Source: CAYLRU01 sp964386565
GTDB lineage: Bacteria > Desulfobacterota > Desulfobacteria > Desulfobacterales > UBA5616
Direction of reading: 5' to 3'
Assembly (NCBI GenBank): GCA_964386565.1
Contig: CAYLRU010000001.1
Span: 62,001 to 126,000 of the forward strand
DNA length: 64,000 nucleotides
The position numbers and the translations under genes are program-made. Position 1 is the stretch's first letter. Every line of letters begins with the position of its first letter. Under the pieces are notes generated by a model. That model ran no database searches. It saw only the letters and a program-made list of their open reading frames with translations, and had not been told where the DNA came from. Shown here in pieces: positions 8,269-16,448 of the stretch.

Positions 8269-10671
8269 TTAGATGTCAAGCGTGCTGACTTCAAGGGCGT
8301 TGTTCTGAATGAATTCTCTTCTGGGCTCCACTTCTTCCCCCATTAAAACGGTAAAAACCTCATCCGCATCCAGGGCATCTTCCACCTTTACTTTTAAAAG
8401 CGTTCTTTTTTCAGGATCCATGGTGGTTTCCCACAACTGGTCCGGGTTCATTTCACCCAGACCCTTGTATCGTTGAACCCCCAATCCTTTTTTGCCTTCT
8501 TCTATGATATATGAAAACAGTTTTTCCTTGTCCTCGATAATCACGGGGTCCTCATTTTTTTCCATGAAAAAAACCTTGAACGGCGCCTTGTTATACGGCG
8601 ATATTTTTTTATCTATCATCAGCAGGTTTTGATATTCCTTTGAATATACAAGCCCTTTTCCGATTTTTAACGGCTGCTGATCCAAATCCGGGTTGTCCTC
8701 ATCAGGAATTACATATAAATCATAGACATTTCGCTCCGGGTTCCAGGATATTTCGCTTGTTTTATACGCTTTTTCGGTAAGGACTTTTTTCAGATCCGAC
8801 ATCTGCTTTTCATCTTGAAGAAACCGCTTATTGTGCACGCCATGCCGGATCAGCAATTTTACGAGATCAGTGGATATCCCTCTTAACTGAAATTTTTTCA
8901 TGTTTATCATGTATTCGGACAGGTTGCAGATAAAAACATATAAAGTGTGATCCATTACGCTTTTTTCTGTTTCACCGACTTTTAAATAGATCTGGCTGCA
9001 CATTTTTTTTATGATAAAGTCGTTGAATTCCGTATCGTTTTTTAAATACGATGCTTTTTTTCCTTTGCCTACCCGATACAGCGGCGGTTGGGCGATATAA
9101 AGATATCCGTTTTCAATGATGTCTTTCATTTGCCGGTAAAAGAAGGTTAATAACAGCGTTCGAATATGGGATCCGTCAACATCGGCATCCGTCATGATGA
9201 TAATTTTATGATAGCGGATTTTGTTAATATCGTGCTCTTCTTTTCCAACGCCCGTACCCAGCGCCGTAATGATATTCTTTATTTCCTCGCTGTGCAGAAT
9301 TTTGTCAAACCTGGCTTTTTCAACATTTAAAATTTTTCCTTTTAAAGGAAGAATGGCTTGAAACTTTCTGTCCCGGCCCTGCTTTGCCGATCCGCCGGCA
9401 GAATCCCCCTCAACCAAAAACAATTCCCTTTGCGATGGCTCGGAATATTGGCATTCCGCCAGTTTCCCCGGAAGGGTGGAATCCGACAAAGAGCCCTGTT
9501 TCCTGGCAAGATCCCTGGCTCTTTTTGCCGCATCCCTGGCCCTGGCGGCATCCACGGCTTTTGCAATGATCTTTTTGGCTATCCCGGGGTTTTCTTCAAG
9601 AAACATGCTCAGCTTTTCATTCACCAGGGATTCAACCATCCCTTTGACCTCGCTGTTTCCCAGCTTGGTTTTTGTCTGCCCTTCGAACTGGGGGGACTTT
9701 ATCCTCACGCTGATAATAGCGGTCAATCCTTCCCGGATATCATCCCCTCCGATTTTTGCCTGCAGGTTTTTGGGCAAATTGCTGCTTGTTGCATATTGGT
9801 TTATGGTTCGGGTTAATCCCGCCTTAAATCCGATGAGATGAAATCCGCCTTCAACCGTGTTTATGTTGTTGGCAAATGAAAATATTTTTTCATTAAACGT
9901 ATCATTATATTGAATGGCCACTTCGATTTCTACGTCGTTTCTGGCGCCTTCTATAAAAATGGGTTTATGAAGAACGGTATGTCTTCTGTTTAAATATTCA
10001 ATAAAGGATATGATGCCGCCCTTATAATAGAAAACCTCGTTGGCATCCGTTCTTTCATCCTCGATCTCTATTTTTACCCCTTTATTTAAAAATGCCAGTT
10101 CTCTTAATCTTTTAGATAAAATATCGAAGCTAAAAACATCCGTATTAAAAATCGTTAAATCCGGATGAAAATGAATTTTTGTTCCCTTTTTCCGGGTCGT
10201 TCCTATAATCTCTAATTCAGAAGTTTTCTTTCCCTTCTGGTAGATTTGATGGTAGATATTTCCGTCTTTATAAATTTCAACTTCAAATATATCGGACAAC
10301 GCGTTTACCACGGAAACGCCGACCCCGTGCAACCCTCCGGAAACCTTGTATGAGTCGTTGTTAAATTTTCCGCCTGCATGAAGCTTCGTCAATACAACTT
10401 CCACGGCCGGAACGTTTTCCGCCTTATGAATATCAACGGGAATACCTCTTCCGTTATCGATCACCGTTATACTGTTATCCGCATGAACAATAACTTTTAT
10501 GTGATCACAATATCCTGCCATCGCCTCATCAATACTGTTATCCACCACTTCATAAACCAGATGATGAAGCCCTTCCACATCAACATTTCCTATATACATG
10601 GAAGGCCTCAACCTTACCGGTTCAAGGCCTTCCAGCACATCTATGCTACTTGCATCATATTGTTTGTCCAT
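8269..10671 (-). CDS. gyrB: DNA gyrase subunit B
   Basis: 800 residues. The GHKL ATPase domain is at the N terminus (EVVDNSIDEAMAG, DNGRGIP, GGLHGVGVSVVNALS), followed by the transducer domain. The TOPRIM domain has EGDSAGGSAKQGRD and the metal-binding DADVDGSHIRTLL; the C-terminal end QRYKGLGEMNPDQLWETTM is typical of GyrB. With GyrA (not in the window) it introduces negative supercoils using ATP. Its ATG overlaps the dnaN stop codon by one base (TAATG), which implies translational coupling. The order dnaN-gyrB without an intervening recF is notable. Confidence 0.98.
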   Translation of the reverse strand: MDKQYDASSIDVLEGLEPVRLRPSMYIGNVDVEGLHHLVYEVVDNSIDEAMAGYCDHIKVIVHADNSITVIDNGRGIPVDIHKAENVPAVEVVLTKLHAGGKFNNDSYKVSGGLHGVGVSVVNALSDIFEVEIYKDGNIYHQIYQKGKKTSELEIIGTTRKKGTKIHFHPDLTIFNTDVFSFDILSKRLRELAFLNKGVKIEIEDERTDANEVFYYKGGIISFIEYLNRRHTVLHKPIFIEGARNDVEIEVAIQYNDTFNEKIFSFANNINTVEGGFHLIGFKAGLTRTINQYATSSNLPKNLQAKIGGDDIREGLTAIISVRIKSPQFEGQTKTKLGNSEVKGMVESLVNEKLSMFLEENPGIAKKIIAKAVDAARARDAAKRARDLARKQGSLSDSTLPGKLAECQYSEPSQRELFLVEGDSAGGSAKQGRDRKFQAILPLKGKILNVEKARFDKILHSEEIKNIITALGTGVGKEEHDINKIRYHKIIIMTDADVDGSHIRTLLLTFFYRQMKDIIENGYLYIAQPPLYRVGKGKKASYLKNDTEFNDFIIKKMCSQIYLKVGETEKSVMDHTLYVFICNLSEYMINMKKFQLRGISTDLVKLLIRHGVHNKRFLQDEKQMSDLKKVLTEKAYKTSEISWNPERNVYDLYVIPDEDNPDLDQQPLKIGKGLVYSKEYQNLLMIDKKISPYNKAPFKVFFMEKNEDPVIIEDKEKLFSYIIEEGKKGLGVQRYKGLGEMNPDQLWETTMDPEKRTLLKVKVEDALDADEVFTVLMGEEVEPRREFIQNNALEVSTLDI

Positions 10672-11792
10672 TATATTCTCATCGGCATGATAACGCTTAC
10701 AAAATTTTTATTTTCTTTTCCTTCGATAAAACAGGGTTTTTCTTCGCTGATAATATTAATTTGAACCGCATCATTACCGATACAGTTCAGCGCTTCAATA
10801 AAATATCTCGGGTTGAAGGCGACTTCTATCGTATCTCCGTTATAAGAAATATTCATTTCCTCCCTGGATTCACCGATATCCGGATTTGTGGAACTCACAA
10901 CCAGTTTATCCTCCATAAACTTAAAAACAACACCCTTATAGTCTTCCGAAGACAATATGGACATTCTTCTTAACATCATTAACAAATCATATTTATTAAA
11001 TTCAATGATATTCCCGTCTCCCTTGTGTTTCAGAATATCCTTATACTGTGGAAAATCGCCTTCCAACAGGCGAATGACAACCGTTTCTTTTTCTTTCTTT
11101 AAAATAAAATGGTTTTCCTTAAATCCGATTTTAACGCTCCCTTTAACGTCAATGAACTTGCTGAGTTCCGCCATTCCTTTTTTCGGAATGATATATCCTG
11201 CATTATCAGGTAGTATGGCACTATTGTCGAAAATACAATCTGCAGTGGACAACCGGTTTCCGTCGGTTGAAACCAAACGTACGGTTTTTTCGGTTTCGGT
11301 GGTGATGATTTCAAAATACAGCCCGATAATGTGGGCCCGTTTTTCATCTCCGGATCCGGTTATAATAACCGTTTTATCAATCATATCCTTAAGAATGTCC
11401 GCATCGATTTCAAAAAAAGGAACATTTTCTATTTTCGGAAAAACCGGAAATTCATTCGAATCCATGCCGACAATATGATATTCGATATTTTTGGTTCCGA
11501 TTTCGATCCAATGATTGTCCACTTCATGAATGACAATATTATCATTGGGAAAATCTTTCACGATTTCATACAGTTTTTTGGAATTCAGGGCAATGATGCC
11601 TTCTGCTGAAACTTCGGCAATAAAAATCCCTTCATAACCGGTTTCCAAATCCGTTGCCGTAATTTTAATACCTTCCGGTGTAGATTGAATAAGTACGGAA
11701 GTTGTTATTGCCAGGTTGCTCTTTCTTCCTGTCAATCCTTGAATTTTTGATAAGACATTTTGAAAATCGTTTTTATTGATCTTGAATTTCAT
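10671..11792 (-). CDS. dnaN: DNA polymerase III beta subunit (sliding clamp)
   Basis: 373 residues, normal clamp length, with three repeated clamp folds. Typical stretches are visible: the start MKFKINKNDFQNVLSKIQG, VSTDGNRLS in domain 2, NPRYFIEAL in domain 3 and the C terminus VSVIMPMRI. It forms a ring dimer around DNA and tethers polymerase III and repair enzymes. AAGGAAA precedes the ATG. dnaA, its usual neighbour, is absent; an RdgC-like pair lies upstream instead. Confidence 0.97.
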   Translation of the reverse strand: MKFKINKNDFQNVLSKIQGLTGRKSNLAITTSVLIQSTPEGIKITATDLETGYEGIFIAEVSAEGIIALNSKKLYEIVKDFPNDNIVIHEVDNHWIEIGTKNIEYHIVGMDSNEFPVFPKIENVPFFEIDADILKDMIDKTVIITGSGDEKRAHIIGLYFEIITTETEKTVRLVSTDGNRLSTADCIFDNSAILPDNAGYIIPKKGMAELSKFIDVKGSVKIGFKENHFILKKEKETVVIRLLEGDFPQYKDILKHKGDGNIIEFNKYDLLMMLRRMSILSSEDYKGVVFKFMEDKLVVSSTNPDIGESREEMNISYNGDTIEVAFNPRYFIEALNCIGNDAVQINIISEEKPCFIEGKENKNFVSVIMPMRI

Positions 11793-12028
11793 GGTATTTT
11801 CCTTAATGATTAAAAGAAACTTTTACTAATAGAATTGTCGGTTATGTTAATAACTTTATAACATATTAATATTGCAACAGAAAAGATAATATAAAATGAT
11901 GATAAGAGTGCTAAAAAAAACGACTTTTAAATCATCTTCAGACAGAGTGAAAAAACATGTTTATAACTATTAAAATATCAACAAAATTTCAATATGAAAT
12001 AGAAAAAAAGAGACGCCTATAAATCGTT
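11793..12028. other. AT-rich spacer upstream of dnaN
   Basis: About 236 very AT-rich bases that probably hold the dnaN-gyrB promoter. A dyad TATGTTA/TAACATA lies at 11843-11849 and 11859-11865. I looked for DnaA boxes (TTATNCACA) on both strands and found none with fewer than two mismatches (closest TTATAAACA, minus strand, near 11957), so an origin of replication is not supported. Confidence 0.5.
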
Positions 12029-12541
12029 CTAACGGATCCAGTTTTTTATCTGTAAAACAATGTCGGTTGACCATGCATCAGATATTCTAAGCCGGATGAA
12101 TTCAGAAAAAAGCGTATCTATGAGACCAATGATTTTATTATAATGATGGGCTTTTTCAAAAACAAGGGCATCCATATCTTCTGCTGTTTCCATCGAGCCG
12201 GTATCTGGATGTTTAATTTGCTGGATACTTAGATTTTCACCTTTTAATGAAAATTGCCATTTATTGTTTTGTCCCTCCCTGTATACAAGGTTTATTTCCG
12301 TGACCAAAGCCCCTTTTTTTAAGGCCAGCAGTCCTTCTTCCAGTCCGGCATCATCACCTTTTATGGTAAGGATCTCGGTTCTGTTGTTTTGACGGTTTTC
12401 TAAGACAACGCGGTTGCCGATGGAAAGGGCGCCGATTACCGGTAACGTGCTGTTGTCCGTATCAATTGAAAACCACAGCCATGTCAGAAATTCAAACCCC
12501 AGAAATTTAAACCGATTATAGGCAGCAGCAATGTCGAGCAT
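12029..12541 (-). CDS. RdgC-like protein, C-terminal part (second half of a split gene)
   Basis: 170 residues. The start MLDIAAAYNRF followed by FLGFEFLTWLWF resembles the segment found in the C-terminal half of longer RdgC-family proteins. It lies in the same reading frame as the upstream RdgC-like gene, separated only by TAA and one codon (ACG) before its ATG at 12541. No separate ribosome site is visible, so translation may depend on re-initiation after the upstream stop. It could be a stable partner chain, the remainder of a broken gene, or a readthrough extension. Function would be DNA binding that restrains RecA; this rests on family resemblance only. Confidence 0.5.
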   Translation of the reverse strand: MLDIAAAYNRFKFLGFEFLTWLWFSIDTDNSTLPVIGALSIGNRVVLENRQNNRTEILTIKGDDAGLEEGLLALKKGALVTEINLVYREGQNNKWQFSLKGENLSIQQIKHPDTGSMETAEDMDALVFEKAHHYNKIIGLIDTLFSEFIRLRISDAWSTDIVLQIKNWIR

Positions 12542-12544
12542 CGT

Positions 12545-13162
12545 TTAATCCATAAATTTTGTCGGTGAAATGTCTAATAAAAGATCTTTTTGATTATTGT
12601 TTAAGTTCATCATTAATTGGGCCATGGTATATGGAAACAGTCTGATCAGAGAAATATCAAATGTTTTTAAAAAAAGGGTTTCCAGCTCTTCGTTTGCCGA
12701 TTTTAACGTCGAAAAAAAATAAAGGGACGCTTCATTATGATTCCATAAAACATCATATAGATTGGGTGTGGCAGGAATTCGCAAAGTTAAAACATTAATC
12801 ACATGTTCCCGGATGGATTTTTTTTCATCTTTGGATAAATATTGTCTCCCTGTATTTTTAAGGTGTTTGGCAGATTCCAGCGCAACATGCTTTTGAATAA
12901 GTTTTGAAGATATGTTTTTTTTATCTATTCTCAAAGAAAAAATAAAATACGGCCCGATTTCAAATCGCATGTCGTCAAAATAAGGATGATACGGACGATC
13001 AAACGAGGTCCAGCCAACTGTTTTATCGGACACATCATCTTGTATTTCATCGCTGATGGAATATTTTTTAAGACCGCTTAAAACCGTCTCTTTAATGGAT
13101 TTTTCTATTTTTCCGGTTACCTTATAACGAACAATCGAAGCGGCTGAAGAGAACAGTCCCAT
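12545..13162 (-). CDS. RdgC-like recombination-associated protein, N-terminal part
   Basis: 205 residues starting MGLFSSAASIVRYKV, with VGWTSFDRPY, YFIFSLRIDKK and RIPATPNLYDVLW...LYFFS, a pattern I associate with RdgC-family proteins of Desulfobacterota. E. coli RdgC (about 300 residues) forms a ring on double-stranded DNA and inhibits RecA-mediated strand exchange. AGGAAAA precedes the ATG. The gene ends with TAA at 12547-12545 and the frame continues as the next gene, so together the two would make about 377 residues. Upstream of dnaN on the same strand, possibly the same transcript. Confidence 0.65.
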   Translation of the reverse strand: MGLFSSAASIVRYKVTGKIEKSIKETVLSGLKKYSISDEIQDDVSDKTVGWTSFDRPYHPYFDDMRFEIGPYFIFSLRIDKKNISSKLIQKHVALESAKHLKNTGRQYLSKDEKKSIREHVINVLTLRIPATPNLYDVLWNHNEASLYFFSTLKSANEELETLFLKTFDISLIRLFPYTMAQLMMNLNNNQKDLLLDISPTKFMD

Positions 13163-13574
13163 AAATTTTCCTGTTTGCCGGTTACATGAACAAAATTAAA
13201 AAGCACATGATTTTTTAATTGTTCCGTTTGGAGCATTAAGATAAAAAAATAATAAAAAAAAACATGTCGTTAAAACTTAATACCTGAAACTCGCAGCCCC
13301 AGAAAACGGGGGTTTTCCAAAATTTTACAAGACCATCATATATTGAAACAACAAAAAAGGAAAGATTTTATACAGACCGGCCGGCCGCGATATCCGCGCG
13401 CATGAACCAGATTTCGGAAGGATCGGGCGGGGATAATTATTTTTCTTACTTGACAGGGGTTTTCCGGTTATTTATTTGACAGGGGAATTCTTTATCATGA
13501 AATGTTAACTGGATTTCGATTGATGGTGTCCGTCCGGTTACAGGGAACAGGCCTTTACAAAGATCGGCGCGAAT
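13163..13574. other. Intergenic region with TTGACAGGGG direct repeat, upstream of map
   Basis: No gene is seen in these 412 bases between the divergent rdgC-like and map genes. TTGACAGGGG occurs twice, at 13450-13459 and 13476-13485, 26 bases apart. Each copy holds a perfect -35 hexamer, but no good -10 box stands 16-18 bases later (TATTTG after the first). A tandem promoter or a regulator site for map is possible. A GC-rich patch near 13378-13430 interrupts otherwise AT-rich sequence. Confidence 0.4.
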
Positions 13575-14465
13575 ATGAAAAACAAGGAAATAAAAACAGG
13601 GCGAAATGCCCCGTGTCCATGTGGAAGCGGGAAAAAATTCAAAAAATGTTGTTATGAAAAGAAAGAAATTCCGGAAAATTATTATGAAACATTGTATAAA
13701 CAGAAATATAATATCAGATTAAAAACAGAAAAAGATGTAAAGGGAATCCGTCGGGCCGGGGAATTGGCGGTAAAAACGCTGGAAATGGTTCAATCCAAAA
13801 CAAAGCCCGGTATTTCAACCAATGATATTAATACATGGGTTCACGATTTTACCCTCCTTCACGGCGCTCACCCGGCGCCGCTGAATTACAGGGGTTTCCC
13901 AAAGAGTGTTTGTGTATCAGTAAACGAGGTGATCTGCCACGGGATTCCCGGAAAAAGAATCTTAAAAGACGGAGATATCGTTAATGTTGATGTAACGCCC
14001 ATATTGAATGGTTATTATGCCGATGCCAACATCACGTTTTTTGTCGGCAGTCCTGATGCGCAGGCCGTTAAAATCGTAAATACGGCGAAAACCTGCCTGC
14101 GGAAAGGAATGGAAATGGTGAAGCCGGGAAATACGCTGGGGGATATCGGATGGGCAATACAAACGTATGCGGAAAAACAAGGGTGTTCGGTTGTAAGGGA
14201 ATTTGTCGGACATGGTGTGGGGTTTGAATTTCATGAACCCCCCCAGGTCCCCCATTACGGTAAAAAAGGGGAAGGCATTATACTGGTTCCCGGCATGGTA
14301 TTTACCATCGAACCCATGATTAACCTGGGAGAACGGTTTCTTCATGTTTTGGATGATCAATGGACGGCCGTCACCAATGACGGATCATTATCCGCACAAT
14401 TTGAACAAACCGTTTTAGTGACACGGGATGGCTTTGAAAGCCTGACACCGTTCGACCTGTCCTGA
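13575..14465 (+). CDS. map: Methionine aminopeptidase type I with N-terminal SEC-C zinc motif
   Basis: 296 residues. Residues ~9-27 form a SEC-C motif (GRNAPCPCGSGKKFKKCC), a zinc-binding element known from SecA, joined to a type I aminopeptidase that removes the N-terminal methionine from new proteins. The five metal ligands are visible: Asp in VNVDVT, Asp in YADAN, His in GHGVGFEFHE, Glu in FTIEPM and Glu in FEQTV. The SEC-C extension probably binds the ribosome, as proposed for similar fusions; this is inference. No strong Shine-Dalgarno precedes the ATG. It stands alone, with trpB2 and its leader downstream. Confidence 0.95.
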   Translation: MKNKEIKTGRNAPCPCGSGKKFKKCCYEKKEIPENYYETLYKQKYNIRLKTEKDVKGIRRAGELAVKTLEMVQSKTKPGISTNDINTWVHDFTLLHGAHPAPLNYRGFPKSVCVSVNEVICHGIPGKRILKDGDIVNVDVTPILNGYYADANITFFVGSPDAQAVKIVNTAKTCLRKGMEMVKPGNTLGDIGWAIQTYAEKQGCSVVREFVGHGVGFEFHEPPQVPHYGKKGEGIILVPGMVFTIEPMINLGERFLHVLDDQWTAVTNDGSLSAQFEQTVLVTRDGFESLTPFDLS

Positions 14466-14613
14466 TAATTTTTACATGTTTTTATAAAATCGTTCTTGAC
14501 AAACCTGTTTTTATTGGTTTAAGAGAAAATAATCAATAAGATCTTGCCTTTATGCTCGGCCTGTTGTTCGATCAGGGATTAGATAAAGAGAATTTTCAAA
14601 CAGACGCGATAAA

Positions 14614-14655
14614 ATGAAACCCCGGAAAAAAAACAACTGGTGGTGGCAAAGCTGA
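14614..14655 (+). CDS. Putative Trp-rich leader peptide of the trpB2 attenuator
   Basis: A 13-codon reading frame, MKPRKKNNWWWQS, with three consecutive TGG codons (14638-14646) close to the stop. Runs of Trp codons in a tiny frame ahead of a terminator are the hallmark of tryptophan operon leader peptides (trpL). It lies 233 bases before trpB2, on the same strand. The weak point is initiation: I see no good Shine-Dalgarno before the ATG. Confidence 0.6.
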   Translation: MKPRKKNNWWWQS

Positions 14656-14783
14656 TGAAGCTTGCTCATCACCCTGAATAAAAACATTCAGAGCTGCGAG
14701 AAGCTTCAGCAAATCGGTTTGAAGAGGCTCACGGCTCTTTTGATTTTCAAGCCAGGCTTCTCCAAAAAGCACTGGCTTTTTTT
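14642..14783 (+). promoter_or_regulatory. Probable tryptophan transcription attenuator upstream of trpB2
   Basis: The Trp codons lie in an arm (14642-14653) that can pair with 14659-14673 (GGTG/CACC and GCAAAGCT/AGCTTGC with one bulge). Downstream, GAGAAGC at 14698-14704 can pair with GCTTCTC at 14756-14762, which belongs to the terminator stem, so two exclusive folds exist. Small hairpins at 14674-14691 (CTGAAT/ATTCAG) and 14717-14750 lie between. Which fold a stalled ribosome favours could not be decided by hand. A TTGACA at 14497-14502 may be the promoter, but its -10 box is poor. Confidence 0.55.
14749..14783 (+). terminator. Rho-independent terminator in the trpB2 leader
   Basis: AAGCCAGGCTT pairs with AAGC-A-CTGGCTT (11 pairs, one bulged A) and is followed by seven T residues, about 105 bases before the trpB2 start. 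It would end the leader transcript unless an alternative fold forms. Confidence 0.75.
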
Positions 14784-14888
14784 ATGATTTAAAAGACGGG
14801 CCGCTCAAGCATTCTTGTTTCTGAAGCACGGAAAAACGGCATGTTATAGAAAGTTGATGTTAACCCATAACGTATGAAGGAGGATGTC

Positions 14889-16265
14889 ATGAAACCTAAA
14901 AAGGTGTTGTTAAATGAAAAGGATATGCCGAGACAGTGGTATAATATTTTAGCGGATATTAAAATGAATCCGCCTTTGGGACCGGATGGAAATCCGATCA
15001 GCCCGGATGCCTTAGCACCGGTTTTCCCCATGAACCTGATTGAACAGGAAGTCAGCAGTCAAAGATGGATAGATATACCCGACGAGGTGTTGGATGTTTA
15101 TTCGATATGGCGGCCAACCCCCTTGGTCAGGGCCTATTCTCTTGAAAAGGCATTGGGAACGCCGGCCAGAATATACTTTAAAAATGAAAGCGTGAGTCCT
15201 CCTGGAAGCCATAAACCCAACACGTCGGTTCCTCAGGCCTATTACAACAAGGAGTTCGGCATAAAAAAAATGACTACGGAAACGGGTGCCGGCCAATGGG
15301 GAAGCGCCCTGGCGTTTGCCTGTGCTCAATTCGGTATCGAGTGCAAGGTTTACATGGTACGGGTCAGCTTTGATCAGAAACCGTATCGAAAATCCATGAT
15401 GGAGGCGTGGGGCGGAAAATGTATAGCAAGTCCCAGCACGGAAACAAAAGCCGGCCGTGATGTGCTGGAACAGCATCCGGATTCACCGGGAAGCCTGGGT
15501 ATTGCCATCAGTGAGGCCATAGAAGCTGCTATCAGCGATGAATCCGGGCAGACACGATATTCCTTGGGCAGCGTGTTGAATCATGTAATGCTGCATCAGA
15601 CGATTATCGGTCTTGAAGCGAAAAAACAGATGGAAATGATTGGGGAATACCCGGATATTATTATCGGCTGCGCCGGTGGCGGGAGTAACTTTGCCGGACT
15701 GGCATTTCCATTTGTCTACGACAAAATTAATGGAAAGAACATCGATATCTATCCGGTTGAACCTGTTGCATGTCCGACCATGACCAGGGCGCCGTTTGTT
15801 TACGATCACGGGGATAACGCCTGTTATACGCCGCTTCTGCCCATGCACAGCCTTGGCCATAGTTTCGTGCCGCCGCCGGTTCATGCCGGGGGATTGCGGT
15901 ACCACGGCATGGCGCCGACGGTGAGCCAGTTGGTGGATGAAGGTATTTTGGAACCCAAAGCGGTTACGCAAATCGCGGCGTTTGAAGCCGGCATCAAGGT
16001 GACCCGTTCGGAAGGGATTATTACGGCTCCGGAAACGAACCATGCGCTGGCATGTGTGATCGAGGAAGCTGAAAAGGCCAGGGTTGAGGGAAAGGAAAAG
16101 GTCATTTTGTTTAATTTAAGCGGTCATGGGCTGATAGATTTGGGGTCATATGATAAATATTTTTCCGGAGAGCTGGTCAATTATGACTTGGCGGACGACG
16201 ATCTTGCCGAGGCTGAAAAAGTGTTTGAGGCCTACCCCAAACCCCAGCATATGAAAAGTGTTTAG
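14889..16265 (+). CDS. trpB: Tryptophan synthase beta chain-like protein, TrpB2 type
   Basis: 458 residues, longer than canonical TrpB (~400), as expected of the TrpB2 group. The PLP lysine is in PPGSHKPNTS and the phosphate loop in CAGGGSNFAG; the N-terminal extension and WRPTPLVRA also fit TrpB2. It condenses indole and serine to tryptophan, usually without a TrpA partner. The ATG at 14889 is chosen because AAGGAGG stands five bases before it; an ATG at 14874 overlaps that site. No other trp gene is in the window, yet a tryptophan-type leader precedes it. A strong terminator follows. Confidence 0.93.
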   Translation: MKPKKVLLNEKDMPRQWYNILADIKMNPPLGPDGNPISPDALAPVFPMNLIEQEVSSQRWIDIPDEVLDVYSIWRPTPLVRAYSLEKALGTPARIYFKNESVSPPGSHKPNTSVPQAYYNKEFGIKKMTTETGAGQWGSALAFACAQFGIECKVYMVRVSFDQKPYRKSMMEAWGGKCIASPSTETKAGRDVLEQHPDSPGSLGIAISEAIEAAISDESGQTRYSLGSVLNHVMLHQTIIGLEAKKQMEMIGEYPDIIIGCAGGGSNFAGLAFPFVYDKINGKNIDIYPVEPVACPTMTRAPFVYDHGDNACYTPLLPMHSLGHSFVPPPVHAGGLRYHGMAPTVSQLVDEGILEPKAVTQIAAFEAGIKVTRSEGIITAPETNHALACVIEEAEKARVEGKEKVILFNLSGHGLIDLGSYDKYFSGELVNYDLADDDLAEAEKVFEAYPKPQHMKSV

Positions 16266-16345
16266 AACAAGAAAAACCGATTTGGAAAAGAAATGACTTG
16301 ATAAGTTTTTATAAAATTGTTAGATGCCATCGCAATGTTTTTTTC

Positions 16346-16408
16346 GCCCGGGCCGGTAATTAAATTTTGTTTTCTAGCAGCCTCCCAATAAACGGCCCGG
16401 GCTTTTTT
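16346..16408 (+). terminator. Rho-independent terminator after trpB2
   Basis: GCCCGGGCCG (16346-16355) pairs perfectly with CGGCCCGGGC (16393-16402) and is followed by six T residues. The loop is long (37 bases). It lies between convergent trpB2 and moaA; the T-tract serves the plus strand only. Confidence 0.75.
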
Positions 16409-16448
16409 ATGAAAATCAAACCGAGCGAAGAACACCGGGAGATCGGAA

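Noticed and set aside
11793..12028. Possible replication origin upstream of dnaN
   Set aside because: AT-rich and next to dnaN-gyrB, but no good DnaA box was found on either strand.
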